Shown here one piece after another: positions 9,301 to 17,429 of a stretch of 64,000 bases of DNA. The notes under the pieces were generated by a model. It saw only the letters and a program-made list of their open reading frames with translations, had not been told where the DNA came from and made no database searches. The DNA is from Sphingobacterium multivorum. Its GTDB lineage: Bacteria; Bacteroidota; Bacteroidia; Sphingobacteriales; Sphingobacteriaceae. The position numbers were made by a program, and so were the translations under genes. The stretch lies in contig NZ_UAUU01000009.1 in NCBI RefSeq assembly GCF_900457465.1, positions 930,001 to 994,000 on the forward strand, given 5' to 3'. The stretch's first letter is position 1. The number at the start of each line of letters is the position of its first letter.

Positions 9301-9490
9301 GTTTAATGTCAGGGCTTATCGTTCCTGTATGATATCCCACTGGAACAATATTTGCACGCATAATTTCAGCGGCCCTAGGTGACGGCGGCGTGACAGGCTG
9401 CAATGCCAATTGTGCATGTGACAATACTGAAAGTATCATCAAAAGCGTGAGCACAAGAATGCTTTTTCGAAATTCATTGAATTCAGTCAT
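6398..9490 (-). CDS. SpvB/TcB-like YD-repeat protein A1
   Basis: This 1030-aa protein has a Sec signal peptide ending near SVLSHAQ. The N-terminal region has IPISLSYNSQGVKV, then PVGTNWALNVGGMITR, the pattern of SpvB/TcB N-termini (IPISLSY...GLGWSL...ISR). A long YD-like repeat body follows. Near the C-terminus there is a jelly-roll-like segment (YTGFETNEKGNWTYTG to MVDDVRI), followed by a motif also found in A2 (TTYTHKPLVG...YYFDSFQRLQS...NILQDYQY). Unlike A2 and A3 it stops there. It is the first gene of a pair with B1. By analogy with TcB-TcC, A and B may form one shell. That is inference. Confidence 0.75.
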   Translation of the reverse strand: MTEFNEFRKSILVLTLLMILSVLSHAQLALQPVTPPSPRAAEIMRANIVPVGYHTGTISPDIKLLTVDANMIKIPISLSYNSQGVKVETSYSPVGTNWALNVGGMITRNIRGKENLKRFRLEDVSIPTSPTENNFWNVSEFATGAIDGEGDILHFNINGYTGTFFFDNIGVVMQKHDPRIKFNFDATGSGTFTMYDEFGNTYVLKSLENTYEYNNVNWYLEKITSRDGSVVVTFDYIIGQSSIVAPRNSKRYWFVGTNPTGHSLYTPSDMYSIQKNDRLIKKITVSTGDSVVFGYGASTSLEGPSLRNIKYYSAQGEVIKHVDLQVDRVQTLNAYVETAPEYPSASQNPQLNYRTYLSRVVLRAGTDSMQYRMEYFGRSSSGRDSLPNRLSCAQDYWGYYNGINTNTTMIPKIYESLDPFLGNLPEMWGFLDESFPMVPLELPGADRRPNNSFRKYGTLKSITYPTGGRDIFDYESNVTPLDGGITDGLRIKTIKSYTAGTVLAQSRSFMYEDPVLGYNDYPMYGFLFYDNGSPQNIQYFVWKIPSLGDPVRYGIGIELFPGFRDDVYLNSVPKIAYRKVTEYQGDGGGTVYNYYAESGYNEQYDINNTRVLLMSNSTPQGTVTNQYPTYGRFGWPMGPYLTNDLWKNGNLISKSIFNAENKAIETEYRYYKHQVLAEVPSIKAITLVQDGAYMFYNYKQLSTYTQLDSIVSLKDGARSKRSFEYTTLPLGNIRKEIVEKSDGKTAYTDYKYAFDRTGSVYTGLSSVNYLAPLEINRYANSKQVGREVANFGLFGTKTRLQSVLNYGRNSTVTSTTNYLNYDTYGNPLEVQKDGRYSSFLWDHNGRSLIARVENSRSLDMAYTGFETNEKGNWTYTGMSNPAVTHTGSRAYALNSSNSLSKSGLDVSKSYEVTLSVAGSSSPQVGGGTIVSSYSHVGPIWTEYHYIVKDAPTITVAYPNSGSIMVDDVRIHPIDAKMTTYTHKPLVGMTSAADERGIPELYYFDSFQRLQSKYDFEKNILQDYQYHYRPN

Positions 9491-9752
9491 GGTCTCTTAT
9501 TGGTTATTTATATTAAATGATTATCATTTGAATGAAAATAGGACTAAAATAAATAGCATTAACTCAAGGAAATACAGCTCTTTTGTGTAAAAGTTAAATA
9601 TTGAAATAATTCTAAAACAGCTTTTTTATGTATTAAATTAGGTTACTACTCTTTACGGCATGAGGAAATTAGGTATACTGCTATTATAAATGTCGATATG
9701 ACATATATAAAATTATTTATTTTATATTAAAAAAGCAACAAAATTATCACTA

Positions 9753-10829
9753 CCGTCCAAAATAAAATTTAGGTTACGAAAAAGGGCGGTTCTGCTTGTC
9801 TAGAAGTGTGTTATTTAGACGCCGCTACTAGCGATCCCCTTTATTTTTTAAAAAACGCCAAACTGCCTGTTTTTATTAAACGTTTTTTTCTTGATAAATG
9901 GGTCGTTGGCCCATTGCCAAAAGTTAGTCTTAGCAAATATGTTCATGCGTTTAAAGCTCAAAGGATTGGAGATATTCTACTTGTAGATGACTTTTTTCTG
10001 TATATTTTTCAGTAAATGTATTCCAATAAGGGCACACCGTATCTGTATTTGAAAGGTATTTTGCGATATTTCCACAAAACTTGTGAACTTAAGATGCTGT
10101 TTGAGGTGTTTGAAAAAGATTTATTCACTTATGTTTGTTTTTATTTGCATTTATGATTGCTTCGCAATTCGATATGGCGGCGTTGTTTATATATTATCAC
10201 TACCATCGAAGGTTTCCAGTGAGCATTGTTAGTCAGGATCTCATATTCATCGCCCGTTGTGCTGTCCAAAATATGCATCCAGTTAAATCAACATAACCTA
10301 GGCCCTTCAAACTATGCTGCCCTTGGGGAAAGAAAACTGTCTTCCTTTTTACTTTCGTGCACTTTACCATCGGTAACTTCCATAAACACTGGTAGGCAGC
10401 CATTATAGTCAAGTACGGTATGCAGCTTATCTGCCCCCTTATTACTTCGGAATTTACCCCAGTCGAACATTGACAATCATATGGGATCATGCTGGCATCC
10501 ATCAGATATACCTTACGCTTCAATGCTCTAAGCTAGTTTGAGACGGTCGGGCTTCTTATTCCAAAGGTTGTCCAAAATGGCAAAATAAAGGTCTTTTAAC
10601 AGCAGATAGTCGCGATGTTCATTCATATATGAATGCTCGATGAACAGGAAATTCCCATATGGTTCATGTAATTGTGGTACTACGAAGTCCGTTACTGATA
10701 TGCGGACCTAATCGCTGGAGGAGAGATGACACAAATACTGAAGTGGTGTAGTTGTGTTTTCAATATATAATTTTTTGACATTGCAATTTGGTACTGTCTT
10801 TTCGCTTCTGTTAAATCGTTTTGGATGAT
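9753..10829 (-). mobile_element. Decayed IS4-family copy related to the element at 388-1737
   Basis: The minus strand still encodes recognisable transposase pieces. At about 10233-10523 there is KRKVYLMDASMIP, then in other frames LHTVLDYNGCLPVFME and TDGKVHES, and homology to the intact copy continues to about 9886. Multiple stops and frameshifts make it dead. Its left end (9755 onward, GTCCAAAATAAAATTTAGG) matches GTCCTAAATAAATTTTAGG of the intact element. Its right end (about 10812-10829, AAATCGTTTTGGATG) matches AAACGTTTAGGACG. The length is shorter than the intact copy, so it has also lost internal sequence. It separates pair 1 from secretion block 1. The remaining gene-free DNA (9491-9752 and 10830-11046) shows nothing clear beyond being AT-rich. 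Confidence 0.75.
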
Positions 10830-11046
10830 ACTAACAATTTATTTAGAGTAGATTTTTAATTCCTATCGCTTTGTAAAAATAAGTTTTCGATTATGCTTTC
10901 CTACCACGATATAATAGATGCTGTATATTTGATATTCCTATTAATGGAGATAATATGGCTATTAGGACCAAGAATTAAAAATTAGGAGAGTTAGGCGAAA
11001 ACTTTTATATTAGTAATGCCTAAATAAATAGGGAAGAAGTCGAATT

Positions 11047-11463
11047 ATGAAAAGATTCTACAAAAAGCGGTTAAAAGCCTATAGTCTTACGGAAATCCTT
11101 GTGGTTATGGTGATTATCGGTATACTGGTATTGTTAGCGTTACCTAACCTGATGCCATTGATTACCAAAGCCAAAAGCACCGAAGCTAAGGTGCAGTTGC
11201 AACATTTGCAGACCTTGGAGAAAAATTATTTTTTCGAAAAGTCCAAATACAGTGGCAACCTGGATGAGATCGGTTTTGTACAGGAAAAATTAAGTACCGA
11301 CGGGAAAGACGGGAAAGCCAACTACCGCATCGAAATTGTGCGCGCCGATCAGAACACTTTTCTAGGAAGAGCAACTGCCGTAGTGGATTTCAATGGCGAC
11401 GGTAAGTTCAATGTGTGGGAAATAGACCAAGATAAAAACCTAAAAGAGGTTACCGCAGATTAA
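11047..11463 (+). CDS. gspG: Major type II secretion-like pseudopilin (GspG-like)
   Basis: The 138-aa protein has a class III prepilin signal: a short basic leader (MKRFYKKRLKA) followed by YSLTEILVVMVIIGILV with Glu at mature position +5. The residue before the predicted cut is Ala instead of the usual Gly. The C-terminal part has AVVDFNGDGKFNVWEIDQD, resembling the calcium-binding C-terminal region of GspG. It is the first gene of block 1, one base before the prepilin peptidase, and would form the bulk of the periplasmic pseudopilus after processing. An AGGGAAGAAG purine tract upstream can serve as the ribosome site. Confidence 0.85.
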   Translation: MKRFYKKRLKAYSLTEILVVMVIIGILVLLALPNLMPLITKAKSTEAKVQLQHLQTLEKNYFFEKSKYSGNLDEIGFVQEKLSTDGKDGKANYRIEIVRADQNTFLGRATAVVDFNGDGKFNVWEIDQDKNLKEVTAD

Positions 11464-11464
11464 C

Positions 11465-11968
11465 ATGTGGTGGACCATATCCATTGTTGTTCTTTTAATT
11501 GGTATAGCTTATCAGGATTTTAAACAACGCGCTGTAAGCATTGTTCTCTTTCTTTTACTGGCCATACTGCTTTTGGGACTTAAGTTGACACAAAGTTATT
11601 GGCAGGACTGTTATCCGGATATGTTGGCGAGTAGCTTGTTTTTGGCTTTTCAGATGGGGGGCATCCTGATCTATTTCCGGATCAAAGATGGGCAATGGGG
11701 ACGGATCATGGATCGAAAGTTGGGTTGGGGGGATATTGCATTTTTGCTCTGTATATTGCTCTATATGCCCTTTCTGAACTTTTTTCTTTTCCACATCGTC
11801 AGTTTGATCACCGTATTGTTGGTTGCTATGGTCAACAAAAATTGGCAGGATCCGCAAAAAGGTATTCCACTGGCTGGTTGCCAGGCTTTACTTTTTTTAG
11901 GGTATTTTACCTCCGAACGGATGAATTGGATTGATTGGGATTTGATCGGTCAATCGTTTATGTCATAG
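11465..11968 (+). CDS. Minimal A24 prepilin peptidase (GspO/TadV-like)
   Basis: The 167-aa protein is a polytopic inner-membrane protein with five or six hydrophobic segments. The two catalytic aspartates of GxGD peptidases are visible: Asp18 in YQDFKQR and Asp90 in KLGWGD. It lacks the N-terminal zinc-binding/methyltransferase domain of full-length PilD/GspO, so it probably only cleaves. It directly follows the pseudopilin gene and probably processes the four pseudopilins of both blocks, all of which have Ala before the cut. The assignment is firm on motif and context. Confidence 0.8.
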   Translation: MWWTISIVVLLIGIAYQDFKQRAVSIVLFLLLAILLLGLKLTQSYWQDCYPDMLASSLFLAFQMGGILIYFRIKDGQWGRIMDRKLGWGDIAFLLCILLYMPFLNFFLFHIVSLITVLLVAMVNKNWQDPQKGIPLAGCQALLFLGYFTSERMNWIDWDLIGQSFMS

Positions 11969-12006
11969 CATAGAAAAGTATACCGAATTATTAACAAAGA
12001 AGCGTT

Positions 12007-13434
12007 GTGGGGACAGGTTATCATTTTTCAACAGAAATACTGCATGCAATCTCCCGGGATATCGCATGGCACTACCGTATTATTCCATTTGACCGGAATA
12101 GCAAGGAAATTCATTTTTATACAGATCGGTCCACGGACCTTTCCGGACTGGAGAATGAGTTGGCTATTCTCTTTGATGAACATATTATCCTAGAGATTAC
12201 TTCATCGGCCCAGATCGAAGAATGGCTGGGTAAACATTACTTTGGCGAAAAACAGTCGGAAGGAAATGAAGCTGTCAAAAACTTGGTCTTTAATGCAGAT
12301 TTTCTTGATAATTTAATCTACGAAGCAAAACAGCTCAAAAGCAGTGATATTCATATCGAAACTTATGAAAGCCGCTGTCGTGTACGCGTTCGTATCGATG
12401 GAATGATGGTGGAGCGGTATGTGCTGAAAAGAGAGGACTATCCGGCTTTGATCAATAAGATCAAGATCATGTCCAATCTGGATATTGCCGAAAAACGCCT
12501 TCCGCAGGATGGGCGTATCCATTACAGACGTAATCAGGATCAGTTTGATATCCGTGTATCGGTGCTACCCACTCTTCACGGGGAAAAGGTGGTGCTGCGT
12601 CTGCTGAACAATAATGCTACCAATATTCAGCTGGATAAATTGGGGATGTCTCCGGAGGATTATGAAAATTACCTCCACGGAGTGAAAAAGCCCAATGGTA
12701 TTTTGCTGATCAGCGGACCTACTGGTTCGGGTAAGACAACTACCTTATACGCTACATTAAAACACTTAAATAAGACCACAAATAATATTCTGACCATTGA
12801 AGATCCTATCGAGTATACGCTGGAGGGCATCAATCAGGTGCAGCTCAAGGAAAATATTGGGATGAGCTTCGGTGCAGCACTGCGTACGTTCTTGCGTCAG
12901 GATCCGGATATTATTATGGTGGGGGAGATCCGTGATCCCGATACCGCCAATATGGCTATACGGGCAGCGCTAACGGGACACTTGGTATTGTCCACCATCC
13001 ATACGAATTCTGCATGGGGAACGGTATCGCGTTTGATCGATATGGGGATTCCCAATTTTTTGATCGCTGGTACCCTAAATACTTCCGTAGCTCAGCGTTT
13101 GGTGCGTACGCTTTGTCCCAATTGTAAACGGGAGGAGGAGCTGACAGCCGATCTATACCCCAGACAATTTAAACCTTATTTTACGGTGCATAGGCATGCC
13201 GTTGCCGTCGGCTGCGCATCTTGTTATTTTACAGGTTTTAAAGGGCGAAAAGCGGTCTATGAGATTATTCCGATGGATCATGGGCTGGTGGACGAGATCA
13301 AAAAAGGGAATATGCGGGTGGACGAGCAACTGAAGGAACGAAAAATAAAAACACTTGGCGAAAATGCATTTGAGCTTTTCGCTGCCGGGGAAACAACGAT
13401 AGAGGAAATCTATCCATTACTATTCAATTATTGA
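12007..13434 (+). CDS. gspE: Type II secretion ATPase GspE
   Basis: This 475-aa cytoplasmic ATPase starts at a GTG at 12007, because an in-frame stop precedes it and no nearby ATG fits. The order is a short N-terminal domain, the Asp/Arg-rich N2 region (SSDIHIE, LPQDGRIH), Walker A GPTGSGKTT at about 237-245, Asp box IEDPIE, Walker B MVGEIRD at about 304-310, His box GHLVLSTIHTN, and a four-cysteine site (CPNC at 370-373, CASC at 403-406). All signatures of GspE/PilB ATPases are present. It overlaps gspD by four bases and would power pseudopilus assembly with GspF and the GspL-like protein. Confidence 0.95.
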   Translation: MGTGYHFSTEILHAISRDIAWHYRIIPFDRNSKEIHFYTDRSTDLSGLENELAILFDEHIILEITSSAQIEEWLGKHYFGEKQSEGNEAVKNLVFNADFLDNLIYEAKQLKSSDIHIETYESRCRVRVRIDGMMVERYVLKREDYPALINKIKIMSNLDIAEKRLPQDGRIHYRRNQDQFDIRVSVLPTLHGEKVVLRLLNNNATNIQLDKLGMSPEDYENYLHGVKKPNGILLISGPTGSGKTTTLYATLKHLNKTTNNILTIEDPIEYTLEGINQVQLKENIGMSFGAALRTFLRQDPDIIMVGEIRDPDTANMAIRAALTGHLVLSTIHTNSAWGTVSRLIDMGIPNFLIAGTLNTSVAQRLVRTLCPNCKREEELTADLYPRQFKPYFTVHRHAVAVGCASCYFTGFKGRKAVYEIIPMDHGLVDEIKKGNMRVDEQLKERKIKTLGENAFELFAAGETTIEEIYPLLFNY

Positions 13435-15410
13435 TGATGAGTTTGAGAACATTATATTTAACCTTATTGCTATTACTGTCTTTTAGCATCAGCACTTTTG
13501 CTCAAAATGCGACAGAAAACTATGCACGCGTAGAACAACGGCTGGAAGCTTTGGCAGGAACGGTACCTGGATTACAAAAGAAGGTGAAACTTTCCGTTTC
13601 GGGCGTTACGGCGCAGGAATTTCTACGGGCCCTCGCGCAGTCCAATGACTTGAATATCAATGTTGACCCTACGTTGAGTTTTTCCATCGTCAATAACTTT
13701 ACAGGCGAAACCGCTAAAAACGTACTGCTATTTCTAGCGAAAACATATGGTCTGGATATCGATGTGATCGGTTCGATTATGACGATCAAAAAATTACCGG
13801 AGCCTGGGCCTGTTCAGATCGAGAAGGATATCAAAGTACAGTACAATACCTCAAGCGATGGATTGGGCTATGAACTGCAGAATGACCCCTTAGGCAAAGT
13901 GACTCAAAAAATCAGTTCACTATCGGGTAAAAATTTAATAGTGCCCACACCCTTGCTCCAGAAGACCGTGACTGGATTTATGGCTGAGGCGCCATTTGAA
14001 ACAGCATTGGAAAAGTTGGCCTATGTGAATGGGTTGAAATACCGCAAGACCAATGATAATGTGTATGTATTTGAGTCCTTGATCCCCGGAGAGGAACTGT
14101 TTATCAACGACGACAGGCAGACGGATGTTCGTTTTAGACCGGACAATGCAAGTAATCCTGCAAATGGAGCAAATGGAGCGAATGGAATGAATCCGGGCAT
14201 GGGTGGCGGGCAGCCAGGTAACTATGCACTTTATGGAAAAACGGAAGAGGGTAGAGGAAAGCGTTTCACAATTCAGGCAACCAATACGCCAATTATCGAA
14301 TTGATTAAACGTGCTTCCGAGGAAGCTAACGTTAATTATTTTATCTATAGCCAGATTGACGGAAATATTACGACCAATGTAAAAGATATTTCTTTCGACC
14401 AGTTCCTGACCTCTATTTTTCAGGGAACACCGTATACCTTTCGGATGGACAAGGATACTTATCTGATCGGAAATCGTCGCAACGAAGGACTGCGTGATAG
14501 TAAAATCGTGCAGCTGCAACATCGGTCGATCGATACCATCATGATGATGATTCCGATGGAATGGCGGAAAGATGTTGAGATCAAGGAATTTAAAGAACAG
14601 AATATGTTATTGCTTTCTGGATCGGGACCACAGATCCGTGAAATTGAAACTTATGTGAAGCAGCTGGATAAATTGGTGCCGATGGTACTGATTGAGGTGA
14701 CGCTACTGGATATTCAAAAAGGCAATACATTAAAAACAGGTATTAAGATGGGGGTAGCTGACTCCATTCCAAAAACTGGAGGAAGCCTGTCCGATGGTTT
14801 TACATTCGGCGCCGGTTCCGTCAATCGCTTTTTGTCGCAGATCGGGAAAAATAACTCATTCAACCTCGGCCGTGTAACTCCAAATTTTTATGTACGGCTG
14901 CAGGCCTTAGAGGAAAATAAGAATGTTGAATTACGTTCTGTACCTAAGCTATCTACCTTAAATGGTCATAAAGCAACACTTAGTATAGGAAGCAAGCGTT
15001 ATTACAAGATTGAGACACAAAATGTTTTTCCGGGATTGACTAACACAAATGTATTCACTACGCAGTATAATGAAGTAAATGCGGATTTGAAGATCGAAGT
15101 TGTCCCGGTTGTTTCGGGTGATGATCAGATTACAATGAAAATCAAAGTGGATATCTCCGACTTTATAGGTACACCAAAAGAAAATGAGCCGCCTCCCACG
15201 TCCAACAGTAAGTTTGAGTCCATTATTCGTGCACGCAATGAAGATATGATTGTATTGGGCGGGATTGAGCGTACCGAAAATAGTAACAGTGGAAGGGGAA
15301 TTCCGATATTGTCCCGTATTCCAATCTTGAAATGGTTGTTTAGCAGCCGGGAGAAAAGTACACAGAAGGTTGTGTCGGTCGTCTTTATTAAACCAACGAT
15401 ATTGTATTAG
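13431..15410 (+). CDS. gspD: Type II secretion secretin GspD
   Basis: The 659-aa protein has a signal peptide (cut near SISTFAQ) and three STN/N-type periplasmic domains (about residues 45-125, 165-215 and 275-345). A Gly/Asn-rich linker with repeated NGAN lies before the third. The C-terminal half is the secretin barrel, with VPKLSTLNGHKA and the end signature VLGGIERTENS followed by GIPILSRIPILKWLF. It forms the outer-membrane gate. The GspE stop and this start overlap in ATGA. The C-terminus ends soon after the barrel, with no obvious S-domain, so the pilotin interaction (if any) would differ from the proteobacterial type. Confidence 0.92.
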   Translation: MMMSLRTLYLTLLLLLSFSISTFAQNATENYARVEQRLEALAGTVPGLQKKVKLSVSGVTAQEFLRALAQSNDLNINVDPTLSFSIVNNFTGETAKNVLLFLAKTYGLDIDVIGSIMTIKKLPEPGPVQIEKDIKVQYNTSSDGLGYELQNDPLGKVTQKISSLSGKNLIVPTPLLQKTVTGFMAEAPFETALEKLAYVNGLKYRKTNDNVYVFESLIPGEELFINDDRQTDVRFRPDNASNPANGANGANGMNPGMGGGQPGNYALYGKTEEGRGKRFTIQATNTPIIELIKRASEEANVNYFIYSQIDGNITTNVKDISFDQFLTSIFQGTPYTFRMDKDTYLIGNRRNEGLRDSKIVQLQHRSIDTIMMMIPMEWRKDVEIKEFKEQNMLLLSGSGPQIREIETYVKQLDKLVPMVLIEVTLLDIQKGNTLKTGIKMGVADSIPKTGGSLSDGFTFGAGSVNRFLSQIGKNNSFNLGRVTPNFYVRLQALEENKNVELRSVPKLSTLNGHKATLSIGSKRYYKIETQNVFPGLTNTNVFTTQYNEVNADLKIEVVPVVSGDDQITMKIKVDISDFIGTPKENEPPPTSNSKFESIIRARNEDMIVLGGIERTENSNSGRGIPILSRIPILKWLFSSREKSTQKVVSVVFIKPTILY

Positions 15411-15413
15411 TAC

Positions 15414-16649
15414 ATGTTGAACAGGATCAAGGAAAAATATCGACTGAATGCTTGTCTTGGAATTTCCTTCCGACAGGATGCCTCTAGCTTATCCTTTCGG
15501 TACTGCAAGGTGAAGTTAGAGAAAGACCAACTTGAAATTGAAGATACCTGGGAGGTAGATGACTGGGAACTTATCGCAAACAACAAATACAAAGATACGC
15601 CTGTTGCACTTCACCTTGATTCGAGGCAGATCCTTATCAAAGAGACTGCGCCTATGGATCTGGATGAGGAGCGGTTAAAGACTATATTCCCCAGCTATGA
15701 TGCGGATCGTTTTTATTATGGACAGCTACAAGGAGAAACAAAACAATGGGTGGCTTTTGTGCGAAAGGATTATATTGTGGAGATGATCGACAGATTTGCA
15801 GTAAGCGGATATCAGGTTATCAAAGTGTTTATCGGTCCCTTTGTGCTCGACGCAATACTTGGCCAGATCAATAGTTACGGTGATGCCTACACTTTTGACG
15901 GACATTCCATACGGATCGGTGCTGAAAACAAACAATGGCAAGAATATCGGTATGGACAGGAGTTCGAGAGCCGATTTGCCTTAAAGATTGGCGACCATCC
16001 GATTAAACCGCAGTATGTGACCGCTTATGCAACTGCTTTTTCAACTTTGATGGCAGGTTACGTTCCCGAGTATGGGCTGCTTATTCCCGAAGTGGAAGAA
16101 CAGCGTAAAAGCTGGCTCGAAAAACAAAAGTTCAACGTAAATCTGCTGATTCTAGTTGCTGTTTTTTTTCTTTTACTGCTAGCGAACACGTTCTTATTTA
16201 GTCATTATTATCAGGAAAATATGACCTTAGGAGATCGGGTAAATAGTCAACAGAGCACGGTGCAGGATTTAGGGAAGTTAGAAGGGGGAATAAAGAGCAA
16301 TGAGCAGCTATTGGCAGAACTAGGTTGGAATGGTGGTGTTTCCAAAGCCTGGCTACTGGATCAGATCGGCTATTCCATCCGACAGTTTACGCAGATCAGT
16401 CTGGCACAGATCCAGGTCAATCCGCAATCAAAAGGACTGGGGAATACAGTGATCCAACAGGCTGACCAGATCATCATTAAAGGGAATAGTCCAACTTTGG
16501 AAATGCTCAATCTGTGGCTGCGTGAACTCAAGAATAATCCCTGGATCGCAAAGGTCAGTATCGAGGAGTATGGCAACAAGCAACTGGACGAAACGATGGA
16601 TGCCTTTACCATAAAGATAAACTACAATGATAAAGTGGAAGGAAATTGA
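15414..16649 (+). CDS. GspL/PilM-PilN-like inner-membrane assembly protein
   Basis: The 411-aa protein has a cytoplasmic part of about 240 residues resembling the actin-like fold of GspL. A single membrane span follows (NLLILVAVFFLLLLANTFLF, about 243-262), then a coiled-coil-prone linker and a periplasmic PilN/GspL-like alpha-beta domain to the end. This layout is that of GspL, or of PilM fused to PilN. It follows gspD by three bases and overlaps the next gene by 23 bases. It would couple the ATPase to the periplasmic platform. Sequence similarity to named GspL proteins is weak by eye, so the call depends on layout and operon position. Confidence 0.65.
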   Translation: MLNRIKEKYRLNACLGISFRQDASSLSFRYCKVKLEKDQLEIEDTWEVDDWELIANNKYKDTPVALHLDSRQILIKETAPMDLDEERLKTIFPSYDADRFYYGQLQGETKQWVAFVRKDYIVEMIDRFAVSGYQVIKVFIGPFVLDAILGQINSYGDAYTFDGHSIRIGAENKQWQEYRYGQEFESRFALKIGDHPIKPQYVTAYATAFSTLMAGYVPEYGLLIPEVEEQRKSWLEKQKFNVNLLILVAVFFLLLLANTFLFSHYYQENMTLGDRVNSQQSTVQDLGKLEGGIKSNEQLLAELGWNGGVSKAWLLDQIGYSIRQFTQISLAQIQVNPQSKGLGNTVIQQADQIIIKGNSPTLEMLNLWLRELKNNPWIAKVSIEEYGNKQLDETMDAFTIKINYNDKVEGN

Positions 16650-17157
16650 TTATAAAAAACGCAATAAGCTATTGTTTGTAGGTGCCGGGACTCTCCTGGT
16701 GCTTGCCTGGTTTTTGGCCTTCCAAAAGACCTATCTAGCCTATCGTGAAAATACGCGTCTTAATAGTCTGATCGGCAGTGACATCAGTAATAGTACACAG
16801 TTTGATTTTACAAGAAAGAGTAAAGTTTTGGATAGCCTGAGTAAAGTGTATCAAAGTGATTCGGCAACCTGGAATGATAATTTCCTTTCAGAAGCAAGCC
16901 GGGCAATTAATTCACCGCGTATTCAGGTTTATTTTAATAATCTTCCAAAGAATAATGCGATGCAAGTAGATAGCGCTGCTGTAAAATCCAAGAGCTTAAC
17001 CTTAAAGGGAGATTATCGCTCTATAGTCGCATCCGTTGCCGAACTGGAAAAGATCAATACTTTGGGCTATCTGAGCACAGTTAACTTGAAGTTTGACAAC
17101 AGGAGGGTATCAGCCAACGAGCGTAAAGTGATCGAAGGGGAAGTGGGTTTAAGGTGA
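16627..17157 (+). CDS. GspM/PilO-like platform protein
   Basis: The 176-aa protein has a short basic cytoplasmic N-terminus, one membrane span (LLFVGAGTLLVLAWFLAF, about 15-32), a coiled-coil-like segment and a small periplasmic domain with SLTLKGDYRSIVASVAELEKI, typical of PilO/GspM ferredoxin-like folds. It overlaps the GspL-like gene by 23 bases and is the last gene of block 1. It would pair with the GspL-like protein in the inner-membrane platform. Confidence 0.65.
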   Translation: MIKWKEIDYKKRNKLLFVGAGTLLVLAWFLAFQKTYLAYRENTRLNSLIGSDISNSTQFDFTRKSKVLDSLSKVYQSDSATWNDNFLSEASRAINSPRIQVYFNNLPKNNAMQVDSAAVKSKSLTLKGDYRSIVASVAELEKINTLGYLSTVNLKFDNRRVSANERKVIEGEVGLR

Positions 17158-17367
17158 AGTTGGAAAAGTAAAAATATAGAAGAATTGATACAAATGGAAT
17201 AATTTAAAAATTATTTTCCGAGTAATGCGATAGGTATTAATTTATATTTTTGATACGGATAAATCTATTCAATATAAAATATTACACAATTGTTGATATT
17301 GTGACTTTAAGGGGTAATATTTGTTTCTTTTTTTTAAATCAATTGTTTATGATTATCAGATATTAGT

Positions 17368-17375
17368 TATATTTA
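17368..17375 (+). promoter_or_regulatory. Possible promoter -7 element for pair 2
   Basis: TATATTTA is one base off the Bacteroidota -7 consensus TAnnTTTG, with TTG 22 bases upstream at 17343-17345. It lies about 55 bases before the A2 start, in the 272-base gap after block 1. Weak support. Confidence 0.3.
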
Positions 17376-17429
17376 GCAAAAGGAATTTACTCTAATGTAA
17401 GCTCTGATAATAAATGTTAACCGATATTT

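Noticed and set aside
9806..10015. 69-codon open frame on the plus strand
   Set aside because: It lies opposite the decayed transposase, whose minus-strand homology continues through this stretch from about 9886. There is no ribosome site or recognisable family.
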